A DNA stretch of 64,000 nucleotides from an uncultured Brachybacterium sp. (GTDB lineage: Bacteria; Actinomycetota; Actinomycetes; Actinomycetales; Dermabacteraceae), in contig NZ_CANMSY010000012.1 in NCBI RefSeq assembly GCF_947500705.1, forward strand, positions 49,294 to 113,293, written 5' to 3'. This document shows positions 42,768 to 51,437 of the stretch, piece after piece. How positions within the stretch are numbered: the stretch's first letter is position 1; each line of letters starts with the position of its first letter. Position numbers and translations under genes: made by a program. The notes beneath the pieces are model-generated. The model did not search any database, was not told where the DNA came from, and saw only the letters and a list, made by a program, of their open reading frames with translations.

Positions 42768-43169
42768 TCATTCGTACCCCAGCTCGTCCACCAGGGTCAC
42801 GACGATGTCCACAGGGCCTCCCCGGAGCAGCACCTGCACAGGGGAGCGCGCGTCGAACTTGTCGTGCGGCGACGTCACGAATCGCTGGATCGAGAGGGGG
42901 AGGAGGTGCGCAGGGAAGGCGGGCTCGATCTCTCGGGGTCCCGGGACCACCTCCCGGCCGTCAAACTGCCAGGCGGGGAACCGGGTAGTGCGGCCGCTGT
43001 CCGAGGGCAGGGCATAGAGATCTCCGGCCGCTTTCGAGCGGCGGATGCTCGTGTCCTTGCGACCGAGACGCTCCGCGACCTCTGTTGTCGTCGGCCCATC
43101 AACTGTGTCCCTCCATGCACGGCGTTTCCCATGATGAGTAGCGAGGCATTTGCAGAAACACTCGCCCAC
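42768..43169 (-). CDS. RES-type antitoxin (MbcA/ParS-like)
   Basis: 133 residues (GTG start at 43169). An N-terminal helix-turn-helix (TTEVAERLGRKDTSIRRSKA) and a C-terminal toxin-binding domain (LLPLSIQRFVTSPHDKF, ARSPVQVLLRGGP, VVTLVDELG) match the antitoxin that precedes RES toxins. It sits just upstream of the broken toxin, in antitoxin-toxin order. The first 27 residues are cysteine-rich and unusual; a later start cannot be found, so the beginning may be altered. Such antitoxins bind the toxin and their own promoter. Confidence 0.7.
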   Translation of the reverse strand: MGECFCKCLATHHGKRRAWRDTVDGPTTTEVAERLGRKDTSIRRSKAAGDLYALPSDSGRTTRFPAWQFDGREVVPGPREIEPAFPAHLLPLSIQRFVTSPHDKFDARSPVQVLLRGGPVDIVVTLVDELGYE

Positions 43170-43263
43170 AACTCCCTCCCACCAGCGGATGCGCCACTGC
43201 TGTGGGGAATGCGTCCGTCGGCCCCTTCGCTACACTGACTAGGGGAACGACAGGGGAGGCGAA

Positions 43264-46200
43264 GTGAGCAACTTCGAGTTCATCCGGGCGCAGTGGCCCG
43301 AGCTCTACGACGTGAGTCAGCGGGCGGAGTCCTATGCCCTCTCCGATGCGACCGCCGCCGCGTTCACCGCACGCATCGCCGTCGAGAAAATCGTCGACTA
43401 CCTCTTCGTCGAGGTGTTCGGGCTCCCTGAGGGCTACCGGTCAGACCTCAACGCCCGAATGAACGATCCGGCATTCAAAAACCGCACGGCACGCATCAAC
43501 AACCAGCTAAACCTGATCCGGCGTCGCGGCAATGACGCCGCCCACGGCAACCGCCGCCTGGCCTCGCAGGAGGGCATCGCCACCTTGCGGGACCTGTTCG
43601 ACGTGATCGTCTGGACGGTGAAGCACTGTTCGACGTTTCCTGAGGCTGCGCCGCTCGGTACGGCCTTCGACGTCACGATCGCCCAGCGGCGCGCTCCGCT
43701 GGGCCCGGCCGAGCTGAAGCAACTCGCCGACCGGTTCGCGCAGCAGCAGGAGGATGCCTGCCGCACGATCGCGCAGCGAGACGAGAAGCTCGCCCAGCAG
43801 GAGGCCGAGCTCGCCGGCCTCAGGAGGCAGATCGCCGCAGCGCAGGCCGCCGATGTCACCGCCGACACCCACGACTACCGCGAGGACGAGACGCGCACCG
43901 CGCTCATCGACGAGCTGTTGCACGACGCCGGCTGGGCACTCCGCTCCCCCGAGGACCGGGAGTACCCCGTCGGGGGCCTGCCGATCCTCCCCGGCAGGAA
44001 CGAGACCGGCACGGGCCGCGTCGACTACGTGCTGTGGGGCGAGGACGGCCGCCCGCTCGGCATCGTCGAGGCCAAGCGCACCCTGGTCGATCCGTCGGTC
44101 GGCGGACCCCAGGCGAAGCTCTACGCCACAGCGCTCGAAGAGCGGTTCGGGCAGCGGCCCGTGATCTTCCTCAGCAACGGCTACCGCCACGAGATCTGGG
44201 ACGACGCTGCTGGCTACCCGCCGCGAGAGGTCTCTGGCTTCTTCACCCGCAGTGAGCTCGACCAGATTGTCCGGCGCCGCGCACTGCGGCAGCCGCTCAC
44301 CGGGGCCGATGCCGACCCCGAGATCGCAGGACGGCCCTACCAGCAGCGCGCGATCGCGAAGGTCGGCGAGCACTTCGACGCCCACCAGCGGCGTGTCTTG
44401 CTGGTAATGGCTACCGGCACCGGGAAGACCCGCACCACGGTCGCCCTCGTGAAGCAGATGATGGAGCGAGGCTGGGCCAAGCGCGTGCTGTTCCTCGCCG
44501 ACCGTGCAGCACTCGTGAAGCAGGCCCAGAAGGCGTTCTCGAACCTCTTACCCGACGTCGCGAGCGTCAACCTCACCGCCGACAAGGAGACCGAGGCGCG
44601 CGTCTATCTGTCGACCTACCCGACGATGATGAACCTCGTCGACGCAGCGCGCGACGGCGACCGGCGCCGCTTCGGCCCCGGATTCTTCGACCTGGTCGTA
44701 ATCGACGAGGCGCACCGCTCCGTCTACCAGAAGTACGGTGCCCTGTTCGACTGGTTCGACGGCCTGTTGCTCGGCCTCACGGCGACACCGGTCGACGACA
44801 TCGCTCGCAGCACCTACCGGCTCTTCGAGCTCGAGCCCGGCATCCCCACCGACTCGTACCCGCTCGACCAGGCCATCGCCGACGGCTACCTCGTCGGCCC
44901 CCAGAACCTGGTCTACGACTACGGGTTCCACCGCAGCGGCATCCGCTACGACGACCTCCCCGACGACGAGCGCGAGAAGTGGGAGGAGATCGACTGGGAC
45001 ACCGTCGACGGCGAGGAGCACGAGCCGGAGGACATGCCCACCCAGGTCGAGGCGCCACGCATCTTCCGATCACTGTTCAACGCCGACACCGCGGACAAGG
45101 CCCTCGCTGAGCTGATGCGCAGCGGATTGAAGGTCGCCGGCGGAGACCGCCTCGGGAAGACCATCGTCTTTGCGATGAACCACCGGCACGCAGTGTTCCT
45201 GAAGGAGCGCTTCGACGCCCAGTACCCCCACCTCGGCGGCGACTTCGCGCAGGTGATCACGAGCCATTCCGCCTACGCGCAGGACCTGATCGACGCCTTC
45301 GCGCAGCCCGACAAGGCTCCCCACCTTGCGATCAGCGTCGACATGCTCGACACCGGTATCGATGTGCCGGAGGTGCTGAACCTCGTGCTGTTCAAGCAGG
45401 TGTTCTCGAAGACGAAGTTCTGGCAGATGATCGGCCGGGGCACGCGCCTTTCCCCTGGCATCTATGGCGACCGCGACAAGGACGCGTTTCGGGTATTCGA
45501 CTTCTGTGGCAACATCGACTACTTCGCGCAGGAGCCCACCGACAGGGCAGCGAGCGTTCAGGTGCCCCTGTCGCAGCGGTTGTTCGCGGTGCGGGCCAGG
45601 CTCGTGGCCGGGATCGATCTCGCCGGCGGCGACGTCGACGTGCGCACCGACGCGGTCGACTGGCTGAGCTCCTTTGTCGCCGGGATCCCGACCGGGTCGT
45701 TCCTCGCGCGCAAGCACGGCAAACTGATCTCCACGTACGGCTCGCCCGCTGGGTGGGTGGCTCCGCTCCCGGCCATCGCAGCCGATGACGCCGCAGTCGC
45801 TTTGGGGTCACTGCCGACCACCGCGAACGTTGATGACGAGCAGGCCAAACGCTTCGACCTCGTGGTGCTGCAGCGCGAGCTCGCGCAGCTCGAGGGGAAC
45901 GACGAGATCGCGGGACGCACGCGCTCAAGCATGCAGGACGTTGCCTCCCAGCTGCTCGAGAAGCAGACGATCCCTCAGGTCGCGGCGGCTACCGAACTGC
46001 TGCAGGACGTCGCCGGGGAGGATTGGTGGGAGGACGTGACCCTCCCGATGCTTGAGAGGGCGCGTCGCGGAATCCGCGCGCTCGTGCAGTTTCTCGACAA
46101 GCGCAAGCGCCACGCAATCGTCACCGACTTCGAGGACGACCTCGGCGAGGCACGCTCCGCCGACCTTCCCCTCGTCGCGGTCGGGGTCGACCAGGCACGG

Positions 46201-46689
46201 TTCCGCGAGAAGGTCACCGCCTATATCCGGGAGCACCGCGACCACGTTGCGATCCAACGGCTGCGACGCAACATGACCCTCACCGAGACCGACCTCGACG
46301 AGCTCGAACGAATCCTCATCGAGCAGGGCGACGGCACACCGGAGGCGTTGGCGAGCGTGAGCGGCGAGCGTGGCCTCGGCATCTTCGTGCGATCCCTGGT
46401 CGGCCTCGACCGCGTCGCAGCTGAGGGAGCCTTCGCCGAGAAGATCGCGTTCGGCGGGCTGAATGCCACCCAGATGGAGTTCCTGGCGATGGTGATCGAC
46501 GAGCTGACCCGCCGCGGCGAGATGCAACCCTCACGGCTGTACCAGTCGCCGTACGAGGACAGAGCCGCGACCCGAATCGACTTCGTGTTCCCGAACGAGG
46601 ACGAGGCCGACGCCGTGATCCGGGTGCTGCACGATATCGAGCGTGCGGCGGCACCTGCCGAGGGAGATCAGGTGCGTTCGCTGGCCTGA
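43264..46689 (+). CDS. hsdR: type I restriction endonuclease subunit R
   Basis: 1141 residues from GTG 43264 with a strong GGGGAGG site; a TACACT -10 is at 43231. Domains: DUF4145-like N-terminus (AVEKIVDYLF), coiled stretch (about 160-195), PD-(D/E)xK nuclease with VDYVLWG and EAK (269-271), SF2 helicase with Walker A GTGKT (about 385), DEAH (481), GLTATP, DTGIDVPEV and IGRGTRL, then the EcoEI-type C-terminal domain. It translocates DNA and cleaves unmethylated DNA with HsdM and HsdS. Separated from hsdS by the inverted RES module and given its own promoter. Confidence 0.92.
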   Translation: MSNFEFIRAQWPELYDVSQRAESYALSDATAAAFTARIAVEKIVDYLFVEVFGLPEGYRSDLNARMNDPAFKNRTARINNQLNLIRRRGNDAAHGNRRLASQEGIATLRDLFDVIVWTVKHCSTFPEAAPLGTAFDVTIAQRRAPLGPAELKQLADRFAQQQEDACRTIAQRDEKLAQQEAELAGLRRQIAAAQAADVTADTHDYREDETRTALIDELLHDAGWALRSPEDREYPVGGLPILPGRNETGTGRVDYVLWGEDGRPLGIVEAKRTLVDPSVGGPQAKLYATALEERFGQRPVIFLSNGYRHEIWDDAAGYPPREVSGFFTRSELDQIVRRRALRQPLTGADADPEIAGRPYQQRAIAKVGEHFDAHQRRVLLVMATGTGKTRTTVALVKQMMERGWAKRVLFLADRAALVKQAQKAFSNLLPDVASVNLTADKETEARVYLSTYPTMMNLVDAARDGDRRRFGPGFFDLVVIDEAHRSVYQKYGALFDWFDGLLLGLTATPVDDIARSTYRLFELEPGIPTDSYPLDQAIADGYLVGPQNLVYDYGFHRSGIRYDDLPDDEREKWEEIDWDTVDGEEHEPEDMPTQVEAPRIFRSLFNADTADKALAELMRSGLKVAGGDRLGKTIVFAMNHRHAVFLKERFDAQYPHLGGDFAQVITSHSAYAQDLIDAFAQPDKAPHLAISVDMLDTGIDVPEVLNLVLFKQVFSKTKFWQMIGRGTRLSPGIYGDRDKDAFRVFDFCGNIDYFAQEPTDRAASVQVPLSQRLFAVRARLVAGIDLAGGDVDVRTDAVDWLSSFVAGIPTGSFLARKHGKLISTYGSPAGWVAPLPAIAADDAAVALGSLPTTANVDDEQAKRFDLVVLQRELAQLEGNDEIAGRTRSSMQDVASQLLEKQTIPQVAAATELLQDVAGEDWWEDVTLPMLERARRGIRALVQFLDKRKRHAIVTDFEDDLGEARSADLPLVAVGVDQARFREKVTAYIREHRDHVAIQRLRRNMTLTETDLDELERILIEQGDGTPEALASVSGERGLGIFVRSLVGLDRVAAEGAFAEKIAFGGLNATQMEFLAMVIDELTRRGEMQPSRLYQSPYEDRAATRIDFVFPNEDEADAVIRVLHDIERAAAPAEGDQVRSLA

Positions 46690-46910
46690 GGCTCCTGGCC
46701 GGAGGACCAAAGACGGACGGTGCCTCCATCTCAACCGAGCCCGAGACGTTCCCGTGGGCAGGTCTTTGCCTACCGCGACGGGGGCGGGTCCAGTCCGCGG
46801 TGCGCTCCTTCAGTGCCCATCATGCCTCGAGCACCTCGGTCGTCGCCTCGCCGCCCACGGTGGCATGTTGACTGCATGATGCAGAGCAGGTCTAAGGCGT
46901 CGCAGGGCAA

Positions 46911-49025
46911 CTAGCTGACGCTGACAGTGCCGGCAGTGATGGCGTCAACCAGGTCTTGTCGTGTGGCATCGGCGATCTGCACGAGCGCGCGGGCGGAGTT
47001 CTGCAGGGCGCGGACCTCGGCGAGGCGGTTGGCGACCTGCTCCTGGTGCTGCCGGGGGAGCAGAGGAATCTTCACGTCCTGCAGGCGGAGACGGGAGACT
47101 GCGGTGCCTTGGGCCTGGTTCCGATTCTGGGTGCTGACTAGGAGTTCGGCGAGGTAGTCGGGCCGAAGCACGTCACCGTTCAAGCGCAGGAGATAGGCGC
47201 TAGAACCGGTAAGTACACGGCCGCCCTCGATGTCCACGCGAGCAGACAGTTCTCCGGCGTTCTGCACCAGCACATCCCCGACCTGAGTGATCACCGGCTC
47301 CCTCTCGAGCAGGCTGAGGTCGATCGTGCGCGGTTCCTCTAGCCCACGGATCCACGGTCCGGTCACGGCCGGGGAGCCCCCGATGCCATAGTCGTCCGCG
47401 CGCAGCGTTTCGAGCGCTCGAAGCACCTTCAGGCTTCCTGCTTTCTCGAGATCGGTGATCGAGACCAACTTCGGGGCCCGTTCGCTGCTGACCAGGGAGG
47501 AGGCGGTGAGCGTGGTCAGGCGGGGCATACTCGTTACCACGCTGTCCAGCGACTTGACCGCTGCCCGCACCGTCTGCAGATCCGGGGACTCGACGTTCGA
47601 TGCGATCCCTCGGCGTGGATCCAAGTTGGCGTCCTCCGCAAGGAGCTCGGCGACGGTACGTGCTTCGGCCGGCACGGTCGCAGGAATGGTGCGGTGTTCC
47701 CGCCACTCCCGCAACGCGGTGGCGATCGCTTCGGAGTTGATGTCCGAGGTGCCCCTATGATCGATGAGCAGTACCCGGTCTGAGTCGCTGGTCTCGCCGG
47801 GGCGGGCAAGGACCCAGAGATTCAAAGGAATCGACGTGCGCGAGGCCAGGCCCGCCGGCAAAGCAACGATCGCTTCGATTGTCCCGGCCTGCAGCATGGA
47901 CATGCGAATCTTCGCTTCTGCACCTCCCCGATAGGCGCTTGCCGCGGCCTGGAGGACGAAGGCGCGTCCCTGGGCCCCGAGGTACCACACCGCCAGCTGC
48001 GGCCAAGCGAGGTCCATACGCGATCTTGGCGGGACCCCGTAGGCGAGGCGCGGATCTAGGTAAAGGTTCCCCGTATCGACTGCCGTCTGACCGTAGGGGG
48101 GATCCATCACCACCACCTGCGCCAGGCCCGGTCCGAAGACGTCGTGCTGGAGGACGTCGCCCTGGCGGATATTGACATGGGTATGCCCGGCGAGCACCGC
48201 GCGCTGCGTAGCCTGGACGCAGGCGCTGAGCTGGACATCCTGACCGGTGAGCTGGGAACGGTCCGCGCCACGGCTGGCCGTGGCCATCAGCATTCGACCA
48301 GAGCCCACCACCGGGTCGTGCACAGACCCGGGAATGCTCTGGGCGACGGTGGCGACGAGGGTCACCAGTGTGTCGCTGCTCGCGCTCTCGTCGTACCCAC
48401 GTCGCGCGGAGCGGGTTAGGCGGTCCTGGAAGGCGTTGTAGACAGTGCTCAGCTGGGTCACGTCCAGGTGACCGACGGCGTCCAGAGCCGACTCCAGGAG
48501 GCGCGGCTGGCGACGCGCTTCCACGAGTAGGCCATGATGGTCCCCGTGAAGCGCGGCGAACAGCGGTCCCCATTCGGGATGCGTGCGTTCGTAAGCCTCC
48601 ATCCCTGCCTCAACCCGTTCCGCGAGCTGAGCTGAAAACTCCGCGTTCTTCACACGCAGCCAGCGGGCCGAGGTGGGTAGCTGGTCATCGAAGCCAGCAC
48701 TGTCAGGATCCGAGACGTAGCGCCAGGTGATCAGGTCGGCCACGAGGGCGCCAGCGTGTTCAGGCGCGGCGATGCTACGCCAGTGATCGAGCACGCTCCA
48801 GAGCATGCGGTCGGCGTCGAGGTTCTTCATCTTCTTGCCGTGCTTCTGCAACCATGCGCCGACCTCGGGGGCGGCGAAGCGGAGACGGGTGCCCTCGCCG
48901 TCGACCGGCTGGGGGAAGTCGGAATAGCGCTGGCGCCAGTTGCTGACTGTGGAGCGGCCGACGTCGGCCAGTTGCGCGATGTCGCTTGCGCTGAGGGTGC
49001 GGGTGGGGTTGGAGGGCGTGCTCAT
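46911..49025 (-). CDS. HTH-N6-DNA methyltransferase with specificity-like C-terminus
   Basis: 704 residues from ATG 49025, overlapping the NYN gene stop (ATGA). Residues 10-60 form an excisionase-like HTH (SASDIAQLADVGRSTVSNW), 65-210 a helical region like the HsdM N-domain, motif I DPVVGSG at 237-243 and DPPYG at 308-312, and the last 300 residues resemble an HsdS half (LRLQDVKIPLLPRQHQEQVANRL near the end, given here in part). It is thus a single-chain adenine methyltransferase with its own target-recognition domain. No matching HsdR is coupled to it; it may protect host DNA for a neighbouring nuclease system. Confidence 0.8.
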   Translation of the reverse strand: MSTPSNPTRTLSASDIAQLADVGRSTVSNWRQRYSDFPQPVDGEGTRLRFAAPEVGAWLQKHGKKMKNLDADRMLWSVLDHWRSIAAPEHAGALVADLITWRYVSDPDSAGFDDQLPTSARWLRVKNAEFSAQLAERVEAGMEAYERTHPEWGPLFAALHGDHHGLLVEARRQPRLLESALDAVGHLDVTQLSTVYNAFQDRLTRSARRGYDESASSDTLVTLVATVAQSIPGSVHDPVVGSGRMLMATASRGADRSQLTGQDVQLSACVQATQRAVLAGHTHVNIRQGDVLQHDVFGPGLAQVVVMDPPYGQTAVDTGNLYLDPRLAYGVPPRSRMDLAWPQLAVWYLGAQGRAFVLQAAASAYRGGAEAKIRMSMLQAGTIEAIVALPAGLASRTSIPLNLWVLARPGETSDSDRVLLIDHRGTSDINSEAIATALREWREHRTIPATVPAEARTVAELLAEDANLDPRRGIASNVESPDLQTVRAAVKSLDSVVTSMPRLTTLTASSLVSSERAPKLVSITDLEKAGSLKVLRALETLRADDYGIGGSPAVTGPWIRGLEEPRTIDLSLLEREPVITQVGDVLVQNAGELSARVDIEGGRVLTGSSAYLLRLNGDVLRPDYLAELLVSTQNRNQAQGTAVSRLRLQDVKIPLLPRQHQEQVANRLAEVRALQNSARALVQIADATRQDLVDAITAGTVSVS

Positions 49026-49555
49026 GCTGCATCCTTCGTACGGGTGAACAGGTTGATGATGGTGGCCGGGATGGTCGAGCCGAGTGGGGTGACATCCGCT
49101 CCGGCGACTCGGCGCAAAGCCGAGGAGAAGCCGAGGTCTGGGCGAATCACGAGGACCTCGACGCCAGCATTCTTGAGTGAGGTGACGGCGAAGGTGAAGG
49201 TGTGGTCGCCGGAAGCCAGCACCACACGCCCGTAGCGCTCGGCGACCCACGAGACATCGGCGACAGCCGCCAGCAGGGCCAAGTCTGCTCCGTCCTTTCC
49301 ACTGCGCACCACGCGCTGGGCAGGTCCGGCCCAGCCGAAGTGCATGGCTGCTGCGTTGTGGTGGCTGGCCGCGATCACAGTGTGGTCGCCGGCGCTGGGT
49401 TCGATCGCTCCCTCGATGCGGCGCTGGGTCCTGGAGACATCGCCCTGTGAGAGCTCAGCGCTGCCCACCATGTTTTCGATGTCCACCAGGTAGAGGGTCC
49501 GCTCGCTCCACCCGCGAGCCTTGGATACCCCTGCGGGGCCGTGAGTCGTTCTCAT
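49022..49555 (-). CDS. NYN/PIN-like nuclease-domain protein
   Basis: 177 residues from ATG 49555 with GGAGAGG upstream. Acidic residues in the expected places: LVDIENM (first Asp/Glu), GKDGADLALL (central Asp) and LASGDHTF (last Asp), followed by SLKNAGVEVLVI. This is the NYN branch of PIN-like metal-dependent RNases. Translationally coupled to the downstream HTH-methyltransferase, an unusual pairing. Preceded by 270 bp of unassigned sequence, so it is the promoter-proximal gene. Confidence 0.75.
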   Translation of the reverse strand: MRTTHGPAGVSKARGWSERTLYLVDIENMVGSAELSQGDVSRTQRRIEGAIEPSAGDHTVIAASHHNAAAMHFGWAGPAQRVVRSGKDGADLALLAAVADVSWVAERYGRVVLASGDHTFTFAVTSLKNAGVEVLVIRPDLGFSSALRRVAGADVTPLGSTIPATIINLFTRTKDAA

Positions 49556-50183
49556 GTTCTTGCCTCTCCGCTGGGCGACCCTGCGAGTCGCCGTCCGATC
49601 TGATACCGGAGACTGTAGATGAGATCCCAACGTAACGCAAGTGCAACATCGGTTCACAACCTACAGAGTTTGGTGCTCAAGGTGTAGAGCTTGTGAACTA
49701 GAGCGGCGGCTTACGGAGCAATAGTCCTGCGACCTGCGGCTCAGCTGGAAAGTTGCACCACGAGTACCGGCTCGTGACTTGGAGCAGATCAAGGGCCTGC
49801 TCATCTGTCGGGACCGTCGCATCGATAGGTGGCATCTGTTCTGGCTTGCGCGTCGGGCGGCCTGGAAGGACGGGCGGCCTGGAAGGAGGTGAACTATGCC
49901 CGCTCCCTACCCCCAGGAGTTCCGCGACGACGTCGTGCGGGTGGCCCGATCCCGTGATGACGGCATCACCATCGCGCAGATCGCGAAGGGCTTCGGCGTC
50001 CACGAGATGAAGCTCCATAAATGGATCCGCCAAGCAGATATCGACGACGGCAACGGTTTCGGCAGGACCGGGAGAGACTGCCGCACCGTTCGGTGACACG
50101 GCGACCTGACCTATCCGCTCGGCGGCCCTGTGGATCGCTGAATTGTCTCGTACTTTCGACGACCGACCGTGCACCATGGACCC
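49556..50183. other. junction region with IS3 remnant
   Basis: 49687-49810 encodes on the minus strand the end of an unrecognised protein (VTSRYSWCNFPAEPQVAG, then KPPL and stop). This is followed by the IS3 fragment described separately. 50056-50183 has no gene and should contain the promoter of the DUF6361 operon. Confidence 0.4.
49822..50055 (+). mobile_element. IS3-family 5' remnant, second copy
   Basis: Begins ATAGGTGGCATCTGTTCTGG, matching the right terminus of the element at 33755-36637, and contains the first 53 codons of orfA (MPAPYPQEFRDDVVRVARS, HKWIRQADIDDGN) from ATG 49896. It breaks off at GACGACGGCAAC. Because this copy lacks the IS1634 insertion it confirms the original sequence at that site. 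Confidence 0.88.
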
Positions 50184-51437
50184 ATGCCTTCCACCTTCGC
50201 CTGGCTCGCCGTCGACGCCGAGCAGCGTCGCAGGATGATGGAAGCGGTGGATCAGTTCCGCGACGAGACAACGATCGACGATCTCGGCGTCGGTGGCATC
50301 CGCGACGCCTTCTCGGACACGTTCTTCCCCGGCACCTCCACCCTGCACACGCGGCTGCGCTACGTGCTGTTCATCCCGTGGCTGATGCAGGAGGCCTCAA
50401 CCCGCTCCACCGCGGAGGAGATGGCCACGAGGTACCACGACCTCGAGCGGGATTTCATCGGCGCACTAGAACGGGGGACCGACGAGGGGGAACAGGGCAT
50501 CATCGGCCGGCGCGCGGGCAAGGCCCTCCAGCGTGTGCCCTCAGTGCTGTACGGCGGGATGCTCGTGCAGTGGGGGATCCTCGAGCCGGGACTCACCGCT
50601 CGCGAGCACTTCGCGCGCATCGAACAGAACCGGCGCCTCGACGCAGATTCTCCCCGCGTCGAGGACGAGGGACTCGGCAGCGCACGCATCCCTGACGGCC
50701 TCGATCCGAACCTGCCGCTCCGCCCGGAAGGTCTGCTGAAGAGCGCCGATTTCGCACTCACCTCGCAGGAAGTTGGGTATCTGAAGGAGACGATCACCCG
50801 TAACAACGCGGGCACCCTCCTTGCGCGGCTCGCCCACCGTCGGCCGTTGAGCTGGACAGCCAACGGCACGATGCCGTCGGCTCCATGGGCCGACGACGTT
50901 CTCGACCTGCTTGACCCCGTCGCGGACCGGGGCCTCCGGACCACGCTCGACCTCGCCGAACGCTTCAGCCTCTATACCCAGGGTGCGAACCTGCTCTACA
51001 ACCTGTTGCTGGCCGAAGCGACGTCCGGCGATCCGGATCGCTTCCGGGATGACCGCGTCGAGCACTACCGCGAGCGTCTCGCGCAGTGGGCCGACGAAGC
51101 TGCTGCACACCGCCCGTTCGACGCTGCGGATCTGCTCGGCCTCGGTCAGCTGATGGCCGCGCGTCGCCGCAACTTCCCGGACAGGACCCGCACCTTTCTG
51201 GAGAACTGGTTCGACGAAGCCCGCTCACCGCGGACGGTCACGGACTCCCGCAGTGCACGCGAGCTCATCTCTCGACGAGAGCGCCTCGTCAAAGGGGCTC
51301 GCGCACGCCTCCGGCCCGGCAACCTCAAGGCGCTGAATGCCTGGAGCGGCGCCTCCGGCACCGCGCGGATGTACTTCCGGTGGAGCAATGTCACCACGCT
51401 CCTGAAGGACCTCTACGACGGAGAGGGGCGCCACTGA
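50184..51437 (+). CDS. DUF6361 family protein, first gene of a defence-like operon
   Basis: 417 residues from ATG 50184. The N-terminal signature FAWLAVDAEQRRRMMEAVDQF, DDLGVGGIRDAFSDTFFPGTS and RLRYVLFIPWLM (each given in part) is diagnostic for DUF6361. The rest is helical with conserved LLYNLLLAE. No catalytic motif is evident, so a structural or sensing role is likely. Its TGA overlaps the ATG of the PLD-domain gene (TGATG). The three genes that follow one another are always coupled here, which argues for a complex. Confidence 0.85.
   Translation: MPSTFAWLAVDAEQRRRMMEAVDQFRDETTIDDLGVGGIRDAFSDTFFPGTSTLHTRLRYVLFIPWLMQEASTRSTAEEMATRYHDLERDFIGALERGTDEGEQGIIGRRAGKALQRVPSVLYGGMLVQWGILEPGLTAREHFARIEQNRRLDADSPRVEDEGLGSARIPDGLDPNLPLRPEGLLKSADFALTSQEVGYLKETITRNNAGTLLARLAHRRPLSWTANGTMPSAPWADDVLDLLDPVADRGLRTTLDLAERFSLYTQGANLLYNLLLAEATSGDPDRFRDDRVEHYRERLAQWADEAAAHRPFDAADLLGLGQLMAARRRNFPDRTRTFLENWFDEARSPRTVTDSRSARELISRRERLVKGARARLRPGNLKALNAWSGASGTARMYFRWSNVTTLLKDLYDGEGRH

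Noticed and set aside
46911-49025. Reading the HTH-methyltransferase as part of the neighbouring type I system
   Set aside because: That system has its own hsdM and hsdS, the gene lies on the opposite strand, and it is coupled to the NYN gene instead.
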